Source: Streptomyces sp. NBC_00691 (GTDB lineage: Bacteria > Actinomycetota > Actinomycetes > Streptomycetales > Streptomycetaceae). From it: DNA of 64,000 nt. Shown piece by piece: positions 38,942-48,964 of the stretch. Each line of letters starts with the position of its first letter. Position 1 is the stretch's first letter. The DNA lies in the NCBI RefSeq assembly GCF_036226665.1, contig NZ_CP109007.1, forward strand, positions 2,272,501 through 2,336,500, read 5' to 3'. Made by a program: the position numbers and the translations under genes. The notes below the pieces were generated by a model. That model was not told the origin of the DNA and did not search any database. It saw only the letters and a program-made list of their open reading frames with translations.

Positions 38942-39550
38942 ATGGACAGCAGCAGCACCCGACGCCAGGCCACGCGCGCGAAGCTCTACGAGGCGGCCGT
39001 CACCCTCATCGCGGAGCAGGGTTTCTCCGCGACGACGGTGGACGAGATCGCCGAGCGGGCCGGCGTGGCCAAGGGCACGGTCTACTACAACTTCAAGAGC
39101 AAGACCGAGCTCTTCGAGGAGCTGCTGCGCCACGGGGTGTCGCTGCTCACCGCCTCGCTGCGGACGGCGGCCGAGGAGACCGCCGGGCGCGGCGGGAGCC
39201 GGGTCGACGCTCTGGACGCGATGATCCGGGCGGGCCTCGTCTTCATCGACCGCTACCCGGCCTTCACCCAGCTCTACGTGGCCGAGCTCTGGCGCACCAA
39301 CCGCGCCTGGAACTCCACCCTCCTGGTCGTCCGCCAGGAGGCGGTCGCGGTGGTCGAGGGGGTGCTGCGGGAGGCGGTCGCGGGCGGTGAGCTGAGCGAG
39401 GAGATCGACGTCCAGCTGACGGCGGCGGCACTGGTCGGGATGGTGCTCGTGGCGGCCCTCGACTGGCAGGCCTTCCAGAGCGAGCGTTCCCTCGACGACG
39501 TGCACGCGGCGCTGTCACGGCTGCTGCACGGCCGGGTGGGCGGGCGTTAG
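38942..39550 (+). CDS. TetR/AcrR family transcriptional regulator
   Basis: A 202-residue regulator. The N-terminal helix-turn-helix spans about residues 8-55 (TTVDEIAERAGVAKGTVYYNFKSK). The C-terminal ligand domain contains GLVFIDRYPAFTQLYVAELWRTNRAWN. The likely target is the ACTGAC-CA-GTCAGT operator at the head of its own operon, so repression with derepression by a lipid- or drug-like ligand is inferred. The ATG at 38942 lies 43 bases after the YhgE/Pip gene. The gene is followed by a very strong terminator. Confidence 0.93.
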   Translation: MDSSSTRRQATRAKLYEAAVTLIAEQGFSATTVDEIAERAGVAKGTVYYNFKSKTELFEELLRHGVSLLTASLRTAAEETAGRGGSRVDALDAMIRAGLVFIDRYPAFTQLYVAELWRTNRAWNSTLLVVRQEAVAVVEGVLREAVAGGELSEEIDVQLTAAALVGMVLVAALDWQAFQSERSLDDVHAALSRLLHGRVGGR

Positions 39551-39561
39551 CCCCCGCACCG

Positions 39562-39631
39562 CGTACGGCGAAAGGCCGGTCCGTCGAGGCTCGATCCCCC
39601 CGAGCCTCGCCGGACCGGCCTTCGCCGTACG
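39562..39631. terminator. Long terminator hairpin after the TetR gene
   Basis: The arms 39562-39583 and 39610-39631 are complementary across 22 bases with one mismatch (A39571:T39622, then C pairing), and an inner stem TCGAGGCTCG/GAGCCTCG extends it to about 30 bp. It closes the ABC-like/YhgE/TetR unit. Confidence 0.88.
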
Positions 39632-39822
39632 TCCCCCGTGACACCCCCGTGCCCCGTTGCGGCAGGCACGCGACCCCGGTTCCGCCGCCCCGTGTCGGCG
39701 GTTCCCGGGGCCGCGCCCCTTCCGTGGACTCCACTCTTCCGTCTCGGCGGCCTCCGCTCATCCGCGTACCTACTCATCTCGCCCCCTAGGTACGGATACT
39801 CAGACTGGTTACGATCGCGGGC

Positions 39823-40470
39823 GTGTCCGTACTCCCCCTGGTGTTCACCAGCGGCTGGGCGAGCGGGATCAACGCGTACGCGGTGGTTCTGCTGTTCGGC
39901 GTATTCGGCGCGACCGGGCTCACCGACGAGGTGCCCGAGTCCTTGCAGCGCACCGATGTCCTCGTCGCGGCCGGCGTGCTCTTCCTGTGCGAGGCGGTGG
40001 CGGACAAGATCCCGTACGTCGACTCGATATGGGATTCCGTCCACACGGTGATCCGGCCGATCGCGGGGGCCGTGGTCGGCGCGCTGCTCGCCGGGCAGAA
40101 CGGCTCGCTGCCGGAGCTGGCGGCGGGCGCGGTCGGCGGTTCGACGGCCCTGCTGAGCCACTTCGTCAAGGCCGGGACGAGAATGGCGGTCAACACCACG
40201 CCCGAGCCGTTCTCCAATGTCGCGCTGAGCCTGGCGGAGGACCTCGGGGTGGCGGCCATCGTCACCTTCGCGCTCTTCCATCCGGTGGCGGCGGCGAGCA
40301 TCGCGGGCGTGCTGCTCATCGGCGGCCTGGTGATACTGATCTTCCTCGCCCGGCGGATCCGCCGCTTCCTGCGCCGCCGGTCGCAGCGGCGCGAGGAGCG
40401 ACGGCTCGCCGACGGGGAGGCCCGGGCCCGCGCCCGGCCGCCGTCCGGCGACGGTTCGGAACACTTCTGA
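39823..40470 (+). CDS. DUF4126 family membrane protein
   Basis: A 215-residue protein with about five membrane segments and the DUF4126 opening LVFTSGWASGINAYAVVLLFG; DKIPYVDSIWDSVHTVIRPIAGA is also typical. The C-terminal tail is Arg-rich and cytoplasmic. The function of the family is unknown. The GTG at 39823 lies close to a possible TTACGAT-type -10 (39809-39815), so the transcript may be nearly leaderless. The gap before it (39632-39822) shows no gene. The next gene follows 42 bases later in the same direction. Confidence 0.88.
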   Translation: MSVLPLVFTSGWASGINAYAVVLLFGVFGATGLTDEVPESLQRTDVLVAAGVLFLCEAVADKIPYVDSIWDSVHTVIRPIAGAVVGALLAGQNGSLPELAAGAVGGSTALLSHFVKAGTRMAVNTTPEPFSNVALSLAEDLGVAAIVTFALFHPVAAASIAGVLLIGGLVILIFLARRIRRFLRRRSQRREERRLADGEARARARPPSGDGSEHF

Positions 40471-40512
40471 GCCCGTTCGGGACGGTCCGACGCGCCGGAT
40501 AAGGTCGCTGGC

Positions 40513-41955
40513 ATGGCACGGATTGTGGTGATCGGCGCGGGACTCGGCGCCATGGCGGCGGCGGCCCGGCTGGCCGTGGCGGGCCACCGGGTGACGGTGT
40601 ACGAGCGGGGGGCGACGTACGGCGGGGCGGTCGGCCGCTTCGCGCGCGACGGCTTCGCGTTCGACACGGGCCCGGGGCTGCTGCATCTGCCGGCGGTCTA
40701 CCGGGACCTGTTCGTGAAGACCGGCAAGGAACCGCTGGAGGAGTGCGTCACGCTGACGCAGGTCGACCCGGCGAGCCGTCATGTCTTCGCCGACGCCACC
40801 CGCGTGGACCTGCCGAACGCTTCCCGGGCCGGCACGCTCGCCGCCCTGGACGCCGCGCTCGGCGCGGGCGCGGGCGAGCGCTGGGGCGACTTCCTGGTCC
40901 GCGCCCGCGAGGCCTGGGACCGCACCCGCCGCCCGCTCCTGGAGGAGCCGCAGCCGGCCGACCCCGCGCCCCTGGGCCGCGAGCCGTACCCGGCCCTGAA
41001 GGCGGGCCTGTTGCGCCGCCCGACGACGACGCTCGCGCAGGTCGGGGCCCGCGAGCTGCGCGACCCCCGGCTCGCCGCCCTCCTCGACGCGTACGCGTGG
41101 TCGTACGGCTTCGACCCGGCGACGGCCCCGGCCTCGGCCGCCGTCCTGCCCTACATGGAGCAGACCTTCGGCAGCTGGTACGTGGGCGGGGGCCTGCGGG
41201 CGCTCGCCGACGCGGTGTACGAGCGCTGCCGGAAGCGGCGTGTCGAGTTCGTCTTCGACACGCCCGTGGAGGACGTCCTGGAGAAGGACGGCCGGGCGGT
41301 CGGGGTGCGCCTGGCGGGCGGCGACAGCGTCGAGGCCGACCATGTCGTCTCCGGGGCCCCGGTGCCGGCGCTCTACCGCGATCACGTCGTCGCGTGGGGC
41401 CACGGCGACGAGTGGCCGCACCACCAGGTCACCGGGACCGGCCGGGTGACGGTCTGTCTGGCGCTGCGCGGCGCCCGGGAGGCGGAGGCGGTCCACCGCA
41501 CCGTCGTCCACGCGGCGGGCGAGCGGCCGACGGTGACGGTGCTCCGCCCGGACGACCCGGCGCTGCGCCCGGACGCGGACCACGAGTCGGTGACGGTCAC
41601 GGCGACCGTCCGTACGTCCCCGGAGTGGGACGCGGCCGCGGGGGAGGCCTTCGCGGGACGGATGGTCGAGGCGGCGGGACACGCGGTTCCGGGGCTGCGG
41701 GAGCGGCTGTTGTGGCAGCACGTGCGCACCCCGGAGGACGTGCGGCGGGACACGGGCGTCGCCGAGGTGCCGGGGCCCGCGCTCGCCGGGGCGGATGGGC
41801 GGCTGCTTCCGGCCGGCAACCGCTCGCCGCTGCCGGGCCTCTGGTTCGCGGGCGGCTGGTCGCACCCGGGCGGCGGGCTCGCCCACGCGGGCATGTCGGG
41901 CGCCCTGGTTGCGGGCTTCATCGTGGAGGGCGCGGACTTCCGCGGCTCCCGGTAG
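40513..41955 (+). CDS. FAD-dependent oxidoreductase, phytoene desaturase-like
   Basis: A 480-residue flavoprotein with the N-terminal dinucleotide fold VVIGAGLGAMAAAARLAVAGHRVTVYE and the C-terminal FAD contact GLWFAGGWSHPGGGLAHAGMSGALVA, as in the CrtI/carotenoid desaturase and carotenoid-isomerase superfamily. No carotenoid genes (crtB, crtE) are adjacent, so a carotenoid role is not supported by context and the substrate is unknown. It appears to form a two-gene unit with the DUF4126 gene and ends before a strong hairpin. Confidence 0.88.
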   Translation: MARIVVIGAGLGAMAAAARLAVAGHRVTVYERGATYGGAVGRFARDGFAFDTGPGLLHLPAVYRDLFVKTGKEPLEECVTLTQVDPASRHVFADATRVDLPNASRAGTLAALDAALGAGAGERWGDFLVRAREAWDRTRRPLLEEPQPADPAPLGREPYPALKAGLLRRPTTTLAQVGARELRDPRLAALLDAYAWSYGFDPATAPASAAVLPYMEQTFGSWYVGGGLRALADAVYERCRKRRVEFVFDTPVEDVLEKDGRAVGVRLAGGDSVEADHVVSGAPVPALYRDHVVAWGHGDEWPHHQVTGTGRVTVCLALRGAREAEAVHRTVVHAAGERPTVTVLRPDDPALRPDADHESVTVTATVRTSPEWDAAAGEAFAGRMVEAAGHAVPGLRERLLWQHVRTPEDVRRDTGVAEVPGPALAGADGRLLPAGNRSPLPGLWFAGGWSHPGGGLAHAGMSGALVAGFIVEGADFRGSR

Positions 41956-41960
41956 ACGGA

Positions 41961-41992
41961 CGTGGGGCCCGGCGCGTGCGCCGGGCCCCACG
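41961..41992. terminator. Bidirectional terminator hairpin
   Basis: A perfect 15-bp inverted repeat (41961-41975 with 41978-41992) starts 6 bases after the oxidoreductase stop and ends 6 bases before the stop of the convergent minus-strand gene. Confidence 0.88.
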
Positions 41993-41997
41993 GTCGG

Positions 41998-42834
41998 TCA
42001 GTAGCGGTACTGCTGCTGGTCGTCCGGGTAGGGCTCGTAGCCGTACTGGCCGGGTCCCTGCGGCTGCTGCTGCGGCTGGTCGGTGTCGCGCTGCTGCGGG
42101 ACCCAGACCCCGCCGGGCGGGGTGTCGTAGCTGTACGAGGGGGCGTACGGGTCGCCGTAGTACGAGCCGTACTGCTGGCCGTCCGTACCGGGGCCGATGT
42201 ACGGGTCGGAGTAGGCGGCGTACTGCTGCTGCCCGGCGGGCTGGCCGTAGTCGTAGGCGGGCTGCTGCTGGTCGTACCCGGGCGCGTAGGGGTCGTACCC
42301 GCCGGTCGCGTAGCCCGTCTCGTAGCCGGTGCCGGGGGTCGGGGAGGCGTCGCCGTGGGGGGTCTGGCCCTGGCCCAGGTCGTAGACGCCGTACTGGCCG
42401 GTGTCCTCGGGCATCGGCAGGGGCTCGTAGACCGCGGTGCTCCCGGCGGCGGACGGAGCCTCGGCCTCCTCCGGTCCGGCGTACGGGGTCTCCTCGGACT
42501 CGTAGGAGAGCTCGGTGACCTCAAGAGTGGGGCCGGCCTGCGCGGGGGCGGCGGACCTGCGGCGACGGCTCGCGCCCGGGCTGCCGCCGAGCGCCCAGCC
42601 GGTGGAGAAGCCGCGGCGGAAGGAGAGCGTCACATAGGTCTGGCCGACGGCGAAGGCGACCGCGCCGACGATGATGACCGCCACCATGGACGTCAGGACG
42701 CCGAGGACCACGCCGAGGAAGCCGCAGAAGGCGAGCACACGCCAGCGGAGTCGCGCCTTGTACTGCAGGAGCACCTCCCCCAGCAGCCACAGCGCGACCA
42801 CGCCGAATGCGATGTAGAGGACCGTCCACCCCAT
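41998..42834 (-). CDS. Membrane protein with long Tyr/Gln/Gly-rich tail
   Basis: A 278-residue protein of unknown function. Two or three transmembrane segments lie in the first 65 residues (VLYIAFGVVALWLLGEVLL; VLAFCGFLGVVLGVLTSMVAVIIVGAVAFAVG). Then comes a basic SRRRRS stretch, an acidic middle, and a tail of about 140 residues dominated by Tyr, Gln, Gly, Pro and Asp (for example YDQQQPAYDYGQPAGQQQYA). The tail is of the prion-like low-complexity type. Related proteins are recalled from other Streptomyces, but no function is known. It is 54 bases after metF. Confidence 0.82.
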   Translation of the reverse strand: MGWTVLYIAFGVVALWLLGEVLLQYKARLRWRVLAFCGFLGVVLGVLTSMVAVIIVGAVAFAVGQTYVTLSFRRGFSTGWALGGSPGASRRRRSAAPAQAGPTLEVTELSYESEETPYAGPEEAEAPSAAGSTAVYEPLPMPEDTGQYGVYDLGQGQTPHGDASPTPGTGYETGYATGGYDPYAPGYDQQQPAYDYGQPAGQQQYAAYSDPYIGPGTDGQQYGSYYGDPYAPSYSYDTPPGGVWVPQQRDTDQPQQQPQGPGQYGYEPYPDDQQQYRY

Positions 42835-42888
42835 GCCCCGCCGCCCCTCTCCACGGTCACCGCCGCGGGTCGGGGCGGGTACGACCGG

Positions 42889-43803
42889 TCACGACTGCTG
42901 GTGCAGTCCGAGATTCTCGTAGATCTCGATCGCGGTGGAGCTGTTCAGCGTGATGAAGTGCAGTCCGGGGACACCCTCGGAGAGCAGCCGCGCGCAGAAC
43001 TCCGTCGCGAACTCGATACCGATGGAGCGTACAGCGGCGGGATCGTCCTTGACGGCGAGGATGCGCTCTTTCACATCCGCGGGGAAGTGGGCGTTGCTCA
43101 GCTGGGGCAGCCGGCCGAGCGTCTTCACGTTCACAACGGGCATGACTTCGGGGATGATCGGGGTCTCGCAGCCCGTCTTGGCGACGCTGTCCCGCAGCCG
43201 CAGATAGTTCTCGGGGTCGAAGAACATCTGGGTGATGGCGTAGTCGGCGCCCGCGCGGCACTTGTCCACGAAGTGCCGGATGTCCGTGTCCCAGTCGAGG
43301 GAGCGGGGGTGCATCTCGGGGAAGGCGGCGACGCCCACGCAGAAGTCGCCCGATTCCTTGATCAGCCGGACGAGGTCGGCGGCGTACTTCACGCCCTCCG
43401 GGTGCTCGACCCAGTCCCCCAGCGGGTCGCCCGGCGGGTCGCCGCGGACGGCGAGCATGTTGCGGATGCCGGCGTCGGCGTACTGGCCGAGGACGTTGCG
43501 CAGCTCGGCGACCGAGTGGTCGACGGCCGTGAGGTGGGCGACCGGGGTGAGCGTGGTGTCTGAGGCGATCTTCTGGGTGGCCTTGACGGTGCCGCCGCGG
43601 GTGGAGCCGCCGGCGCCGTAGGTCACGGAGACGAAGCTGGGGCCGACCGCCTCGACGCGTCGCATCGCGTTCCAGAGGACCTGCTCGCCCTTCTCGGTCC
43701 GGGGCGCGAAGAACTCGAAGGAGTACGACGTGCCGCCGGAGGCGAGGATCTCGCGGACCGTGCGGGCGCGGTCCGAACGGACGGAAGCGGTACCAAGGGC
43801 CAT
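42889..43803 (-). CDS. metF: 5,10-Methylenetetrahydrofolate reductase
   Basis: A 304-residue FAD-containing TIM-barrel enzyme that reduces methylene-THF to methyl-THF for methionine synthesis. Visible family motifs are [13 protein letters not shown] (the catalytic Glu), [40 protein letters not shown] and the C-terminal [12 protein letters not shown]. The ATG at 43803 is at the expected N-terminus. No cobalamin or SAM riboswitch was recognised in the 149 bases upstream. Confidence 0.96.
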   Translation of the reverse strand: MALGTASVRSDRARTVREILASGGTSYSFEFFAPRTEKGEQVLWNAMRRVEAVGPSFVSVTYGAGGSTRGGTVKATQKIASDTTLTPVAHLTAVDHSVAELRNVLGQYADAGIRNMLAVRGDPPGDPLGDWVEHPEGVKYAADLVRLIKESGDFCVGVAAFPEMHPRSLDWDTDIRHFVDKCRAGADYAITQMFFDPENYLRLRDSVAKTGCETPIIPEVMPVVNVKTLGRLPQLSNAHFPADVKERILAVKDDPAAVRSIGIEFATEFCARLLSEGVPGLHFITLNSSTAIEIYENLGLHQQS

Positions 43804-43952
43804 ACGGGCAGGTTAGACGGGCTGCGCGGAGGTGCGTGAACGGCGTCCGAGTGGTGGACACAGTTTTGGACAGCCGGCGGGGCGGATCGCTGGACGAACC
43901 TCCGACGGCCGAACGGGTCGCGCGGGAAGCCCCGAGCCGCCGGGCGGAGGCC

Positions 43953-44612
43953 CTACTCCCCCGCGCGCTCCCGCACCCGCTTGGCGAGGGCGGCCGTCGC
44001 GGCGGCCGGGTCGTCGGCCTCGGTGATCGCCCGGACGACGACGATCCGGCGCGCGCCCGCGTCCAGGACTTCGTCCAGATTCGTCTCGTCGATGCCGCCG
44101 ATCGCGAACCAGGGGCGGTCCTGGGCCAGGCCCGCCGTGTACCGCACGAGGCCGAGGCCCGGCGCGTACCGGCCGGGCTTGGTGGGGGTGGGCCAGCAGG
44201 GTCCGGTGCAGAAGTAGTCGACGCCGGGCTCGACGGCGGCCGCGGCCGCCTCGGTCTCGGCGTGGCAGGAGCGGCCGATCAGGACCTCGTCGGAGCCGCC
44301 GAGGATCGCCCGGGCGGCCGGCACGGGCAGGTCGCCCTGGCCCAGGTGCAGCACGTCGGAGCGGATGGCGTGGGCGACGTCGGCCCGGTCGTTCACCGCG
44401 AGGAGCTTGCCGTGCCGGCGGGCGGCCTCGGCGAAGACGGCGAGGTGCTCCAGCTCCTCACCGGCCTCCATGCCCTTGTCGCGGAGCTGCACGATGTCCA
44501 CGCCGGAGGAGAGCACGGCGTCGAGGAAGGCGGGCAGGTCGCCCTGGCGCTTCCGGGCGTCGGTGCACAGGTAGAGCCGGGCGTCGGCGAGCAGCTCACG
44601 AGGCGTGGGCAT
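43953..44612 (-). CDS. thiE: Thiamine phosphate synthase
   Basis: A 219-residue TIM-barrel enzyme that couples HMP-PP with thiazole phosphate to give thiamine phosphate. Motifs include [66 protein letters not shown] and [16 protein letters not shown]. The ATG at 44612 (MPTPRELL) has GGGGGGAA upstream. It lies apart from the thiOSG operon, on the opposite strand, and its leader has two hairpins instead of a recognisable TPP riboswitch. Confidence 0.95.
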   Translation of the reverse strand: MPTPRELLADARLYLCTDARKRQGDLPAFLDAVLSSGVDIVQLRDKGMEAGEELEHLAVFAEAARRHGKLLAVNDRADVAHAIRSDVLHLGQGDLPVPAARAILGGSDEVLIGRSCHAETEAAAAAVEPGVDYFCTGPCWPTPTKPGRYAPGLGLVRYTAGLAQDRPWFAIGGIDETNLDEVLDAGARRIVVVRAITEADDPAAATAALAKRVRERAGE

Positions 44613-44634
44613 GGGTGGTTCCCCCCGTCGGTGG

Positions 44635-44676
44635 CACGGGGGCGTTCCCCGTGGGTGGCGCGGGGTTCCCCGCGCC
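44635..44676 (-). promoter_or_regulatory. Two tandem hairpins in the thiE leader, within 23-24-bp repeats
   Basis: The leader of thiE carries CACGGGG/CCCCGTG (44635-44641 with 44647-44653) and GGCGCGGGG/CCCCGCGCC (44657-44665 with 44668-44676). They sit in a 23-24-bp tandem repeat spanning 44613-44690. The repeat ends 23 bases before the start codon. Whether they regulate is unknown. Confidence 0.6.
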
Positions 44677-44753
44677 GGTGGCACGGGGCCGCGGCGGACC
44701 GGCCGTGGGGCCGGTCGCCGCGACACCCGCTCATGGTGTCCTTCGGTGCCGCG

Positions 44754-45119
44754 TCAGAGGGCGAGCGCCTGGGCGCGGCGCTTCACCTCCGTGCCGCGGT
44801 TCTCGTTGAGCGCCTGCGCGGGCGTGCCCGGCAGGCTCTCGTCCGGAGTGAAGAGCCACTCCAGCATCTCCTCGTCGGTGAAGCCGTCGTCCCGCAGCAC
44901 GGTCAGGAGCCCGACGAGGCCCTTGACGATCTTGTCGCCCTGGATGAAGGCGGCGGGGATCTGCAGGGCGTTGTTCTCTCCACGGCGCACGGCGATGAGC
45001 TGACCGTCCTTGATCAGCTGCCGCACGCGCGTCACCTCGACATCGAGCATCTCCGCGATGTCGGGCACATAGAGCCAGGCGGGGACGAGCGCATCGATCT
45101 TTACGTCAATCTCGGTCAC
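44754..45119 (-). CDS. Rv2175c-family DNA-binding protein
   Basis: A 121-residue protein with an N-terminal winged helix-turn-helix (WLYVPDIAEMLDVEVTRVRQLIKDGQLIAVRRGENNALQ is the family region, about 15-50). A C-terminal helical part follows with GLLTVLRDDGFTDEEMLEWLF. In Mycobacterium tuberculosis the homologue is phosphorylated by the neighbouring kinase PknL, which reduces DNA binding. A Ser/Thr kinase lies 4 kb away here (48965), so a similar link is plausible. The start is GTG 45119. Its DNA target is unknown. Confidence 0.9.
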   Translation of the reverse strand: MTEIDVKIDALVPAWLYVPDIAEMLDVEVTRVRQLIKDGQLIAVRRGENNALQIPAAFIQGDKIVKGLVGLLTVLRDDGFTDEEMLEWLFTPDESLPGTPAQALNENRGTEVKRRAQALAL

Positions 45120-45162
45120 AGGACAAGCCTGCCATCCCGGACTGACAGCCGGTAGTCGGGCC

Positions 45163-46389
45163 CTAGAGGACGGCCGTCTTCAGGGGGACGGAAGGGTCCG
45201 CCGCGCGCACGGGGTCGACGGCGGTGGCCGTCTCGATGAGCTTGCGGCCCTGGGCCAGGTCGCGCGGGCGGCCGACCGCGAGCAGCGCCACCGGGACGCC
45301 GGCGCGCAGCCACAGCACGGACCAGGTCTTCTCCGCCGGGTCGCCGCGCCAGAGGAGCTCGTCCGCGTCCGCGTGGTGTCCGGCGTACTGGACGAAGCGG
45401 CCGAACTGCTCGGACCAGAAGTACGGGACGGGGTCGTACGGCCCGGACTCCTCCTCCGCGCCGGTGCCGGTGATCGCCGCGGCGACCGTGCGGGGGCCCT
45501 GGAGGGCGTTGTCCCAGTGGTGGACGAGGAGGCGTCGCCCGTAGCGGGCGGAGGGGAAGGAGGCGCAGTCCCCGACGGCGTACACATCGGGCAGATCGGT
45601 GCGCAGCCGCTCGTCGGCGGTGACGGCGCCGCTCGGGTCGAGGGCGATCCCGGAGCCGGTGAGCCATCCGGTGGAGGGGAGGGCGCCGATGCCGACGACG
45701 ACGGCGTCGGCGGGCAGCTCGCGGCCGTCGGCGAGGACGACCCTGCCCGCTTCGACGGTGTCCACGCGCGCGTGGGTGAGGAGTTCGGCGCCGTTCTCGC
45801 CGTACCACTCGGCCATGGGGGTGGCGACCTCGGCGGGCAGGGCTCCGGCGAGGGGGCGGTCGGCGGCCTCGACGACGGTGACGGCGCAGCCGGCCTCGCG
45901 GGCGGCGGTGGCGAACTCCGCGCCGATCCAGCCGGCGCCGACGACCACGACGCTGTGCCGGCGCTCCAGGACGGGGCCGAGGCGGACGGCGTCGTCGAGG
46001 GTCCGCAGCAGATGGACCCCGGGGACGCCTTCGGTGCCGGGCAGGGTGATCGGGTGGGCGCCGGTGGCGATGACCAGGGTGTCGTACGCGACGGGCCCGG
46101 CCTCGGTGTCGATCTCGTGGTCGCCGGCGCGCAGCCCGGTGACGTCGAGGCCGAGGCGGAGCTCGATGCCGAGTTCCTCGAAGTCGATGTCGAAGGCGGA
46201 GCCCTCGGCCTTGCCGAGGAGGACGGCCTTGGAGAGCGGGGGCCGGTCGTACGGCTGGTGGGGCTCGGCCCCGATGAGGGTCACCGGGCCGCCGAAGCCC
46301 CGTTCACGCAGGGCGACGGCGGTCTGGACGCCCGCCATCCCGGCGCCGACGATCACGACGTGGTGCTGTGCCTGCTTCTGCTCGCTCAC
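45163..46389 (-). CDS. FAD/NAD(P)-dependent oxidoreductase, ferredoxin reductase-like
   Basis: A 408-residue flavoprotein with two dinucleotide folds: VVIVGAGMAGVQTAVALRERG for FAD and VVVVGAGWIGAEFATAAREAG for NAD(P). YDRPPLSKAVLL and VYAVGDCASFPSARYGR are typical of the ferredoxin/rubredoxin reductase group of the pyridine nucleotide-disulfide family. There is no redox CxxC. The partner electron carrier is not encoded next to it. It is divergent from thiO and begins with GTG 46389, about 90 bases from the TPP riboswitch. Confidence 0.9.
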   Translation of the reverse strand: MSEQKQAQHHVVIVGAGMAGVQTAVALRERGFGGPVTLIGAEPHQPYDRPPLSKAVLLGKAEGSAFDIDFEELGIELRLGLDVTGLRAGDHEIDTEAGPVAYDTLVIATGAHPITLPGTEGVPGVHLLRTLDDAVRLGPVLERRHSVVVVGAGWIGAEFATAAREAGCAVTVVEAADRPLAGALPAEVATPMAEWYGENGAELLTHARVDTVEAGRVVLADGRELPADAVVVGIGALPSTGWLTGSGIALDPSGAVTADERLRTDLPDVYAVGDCASFPSARYGRRLLVHHWDNALQGPRTVAAAITGTGAEEESGPYDPVPYFWSEQFGRFVQYAGHHADADELLWRGDPAEKTWSVLWLRAGVPVALLAVGRPRDLAQGRKLIETATAVDPVRAADPSVPLKTAVL

Positions 46390-46476
46390 CCGGCCAGCTT
46401 ACGCATCTGACGAACCGTCAGGAAGGGAGGGGTCTGCGGCCCACCGGAGGCGGAAGCTAGGGTGTCGGGCGTAAAG

Positions 46477-46572
46477 CACTCGCGGGAGCCCGGACGCACC
46501 GGGCTGAGAGGGAGGCTGGGACGGCCTCCGACCGTACGAACCTGATCCGGGTCATGCCGGCGAAGGGAGGGG
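46477..46572 (+). promoter_or_regulatory. TPP riboswitch (thi-box)
   Basis: Standard TPP aptamer elements occur in order: the P1/P2 side CGCGGGAGCCCGGACGCACC, then GGGCTGAGAGGGAGG (pyrimidine-sensing helix), the P4 arm, and GAACCTGATCCGGGTCATGCC (pyrophosphate-sensing helix), closed by GGCGAAGGGAGG. The 3' end merges with the thiO ribosome site, which favours translational control: TPP binding should hide the site. It governs thiO-thiS-thiG. Confidence 0.96.
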
Positions 46573-46582
46573 CTGGACGCCC

Positions 46583-47853
46583 ATGCGTTCTTCCGAAGTC
46601 CATGTGTCCGAGGGCCACGCGTCCGGGGCGGACGTGCCGGAGCCCGGCTCGTCCGACGTCCGCGGGGACGGTGCCCACGCCGCCGACGTCCGCGGGGCAG
46701 GCGGTCACACCGCCGACGTCCTCGTCGTCGGCGGCGGCATCATCGGCCTGGTCACGGCCTGGCGGGCCGCGCGCCGCGGCCTGCGCACCGCCGTCATCGA
46801 CCCGGCACCGGGCGGCGGCGCCGCACACGTCGCGGCCGGGATGCTCGCCGCGGTCACCGAACTCCACTACGGCGAGGAGACCCTCCTCGGGCTCAACCTC
46901 GCCTCCGCCGCCCGCTATCCCGCGTTCGTCGCCGAGCTGGAGGAGGCCACCGGCCACGACGTCGGCTACCGCGCCTGCGGCACCCTCGCCGTCGCCCTCG
47001 ACGCCGACGACCGGGCGCATCTGCGCGAACTGCACGCCCTGCAGTCCCGCTGCGGGCTCACCTCGGAGTGGCTCAGCGGCCGCGAGTGCCGCCGCCTCGA
47101 ACCGATGCTCGCCCCGGGAGTGCGCGGCGGGCTCCGGGTGGACGGCGACCACCAGGTCGATCCGCGCCGGCTCGCCGCCGCGCTCCTCGTCGCCTGCGAA
47201 CGGGCCGGCGTGGTCTTCCACCGCGACCTCGCGCAGCGCCTGACGGTGGCACGGGACCGGGCACGCGGTGTCGTGCTCGCGGGCGGCGGGGAACTGCGGG
47301 CCGACCAGGTCGTCCTCGCCGCCGGCAGCCTGAGCGGCCGACTCGCGGGCGTGCCGGACGAGGTGCTTCCGCCGGTGCGCCCGGTGAAGGGGCAGGTGCT
47401 GCGGCTGCGCGTACCGGCCCCGTACGCCCCCTTCCTCTCCCGGACGGTCCGGGCCGTCGTCCGCGGCAGTCACGTCTACCTGGTGCCCCGCGAGAACGGC
47501 GAACTCGTCGTCGGCGCCACCAGCGAGGAACTCGGCTGGGACACCACGGTGACGGCCGGCGGGGTGTACGAGCTGCTGCGCGACGCCCATGAGCTCGTCC
47601 CCGGGCTCACCGAGCTGCCGCTGACCGAGACCCTGGCGGGCCTGCGCCCCGCGTCGCCCGACAACGCGCCGCTGCTCGGCCCCACCGCCCTGCCCGGCCT
47701 GCACCTGGCCACCGGCCACTACCGCAACGGGGTCCTGCTCACCCCGGTCACCGGCGACGTCATGGCCGAGGTGCTCACCACCGGGGCCCTCCCCGACGAG
47801 GCCCGCCCCTTCACCCCCCGCCGTTTCTCCCCCGTACGTCAGGAGCAGCCCGC

Positions 47854-47857
<4 letters not shown>
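46583..47857 (+). CDS. thiO: Glycine oxidase ThiO
   Basis: A 424-residue FAD enzyme that oxidises glycine to the imine used by ThiG for thiazole formation. The FAD loop VLVVGGGIIGLVTAWRAARRG starts near residue 46; HVAAGMLAAVTEL, VKGQVLRLR and GHYRNGVLLTPVTGDV are family segments. The first 44 residues are an extra segment built partly from a 30-bp (10-residue) tandem repeat (46655-46720), absent from typical ThiO. The ATG at 46583 has GGAGGGG about 9 bases upstream, supplied by the riboswitch. It overlaps thiS as ATGA. Confidence 0.95.
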
Positions 47858-48854
<997 letters not shown>

Positions 48855-48964
48855 CCGAGGGGCCGCACCGGAGGCGGGCGGGTTCGTGCGGGGCTCGTCA
48901 CAGGTGGGTCGCAGTCGGGGGCGTACGGACCGACCCCCACCTGCCCCCTCGTAGACTCGACGCC

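Noticed and set aside
40513..41955. A carotenoid biosynthesis cluster
   Set aside because: Only one phytoene-desaturase-like gene is present; no phytoene synthase, GGPP synthase or cyclase lies nearby.
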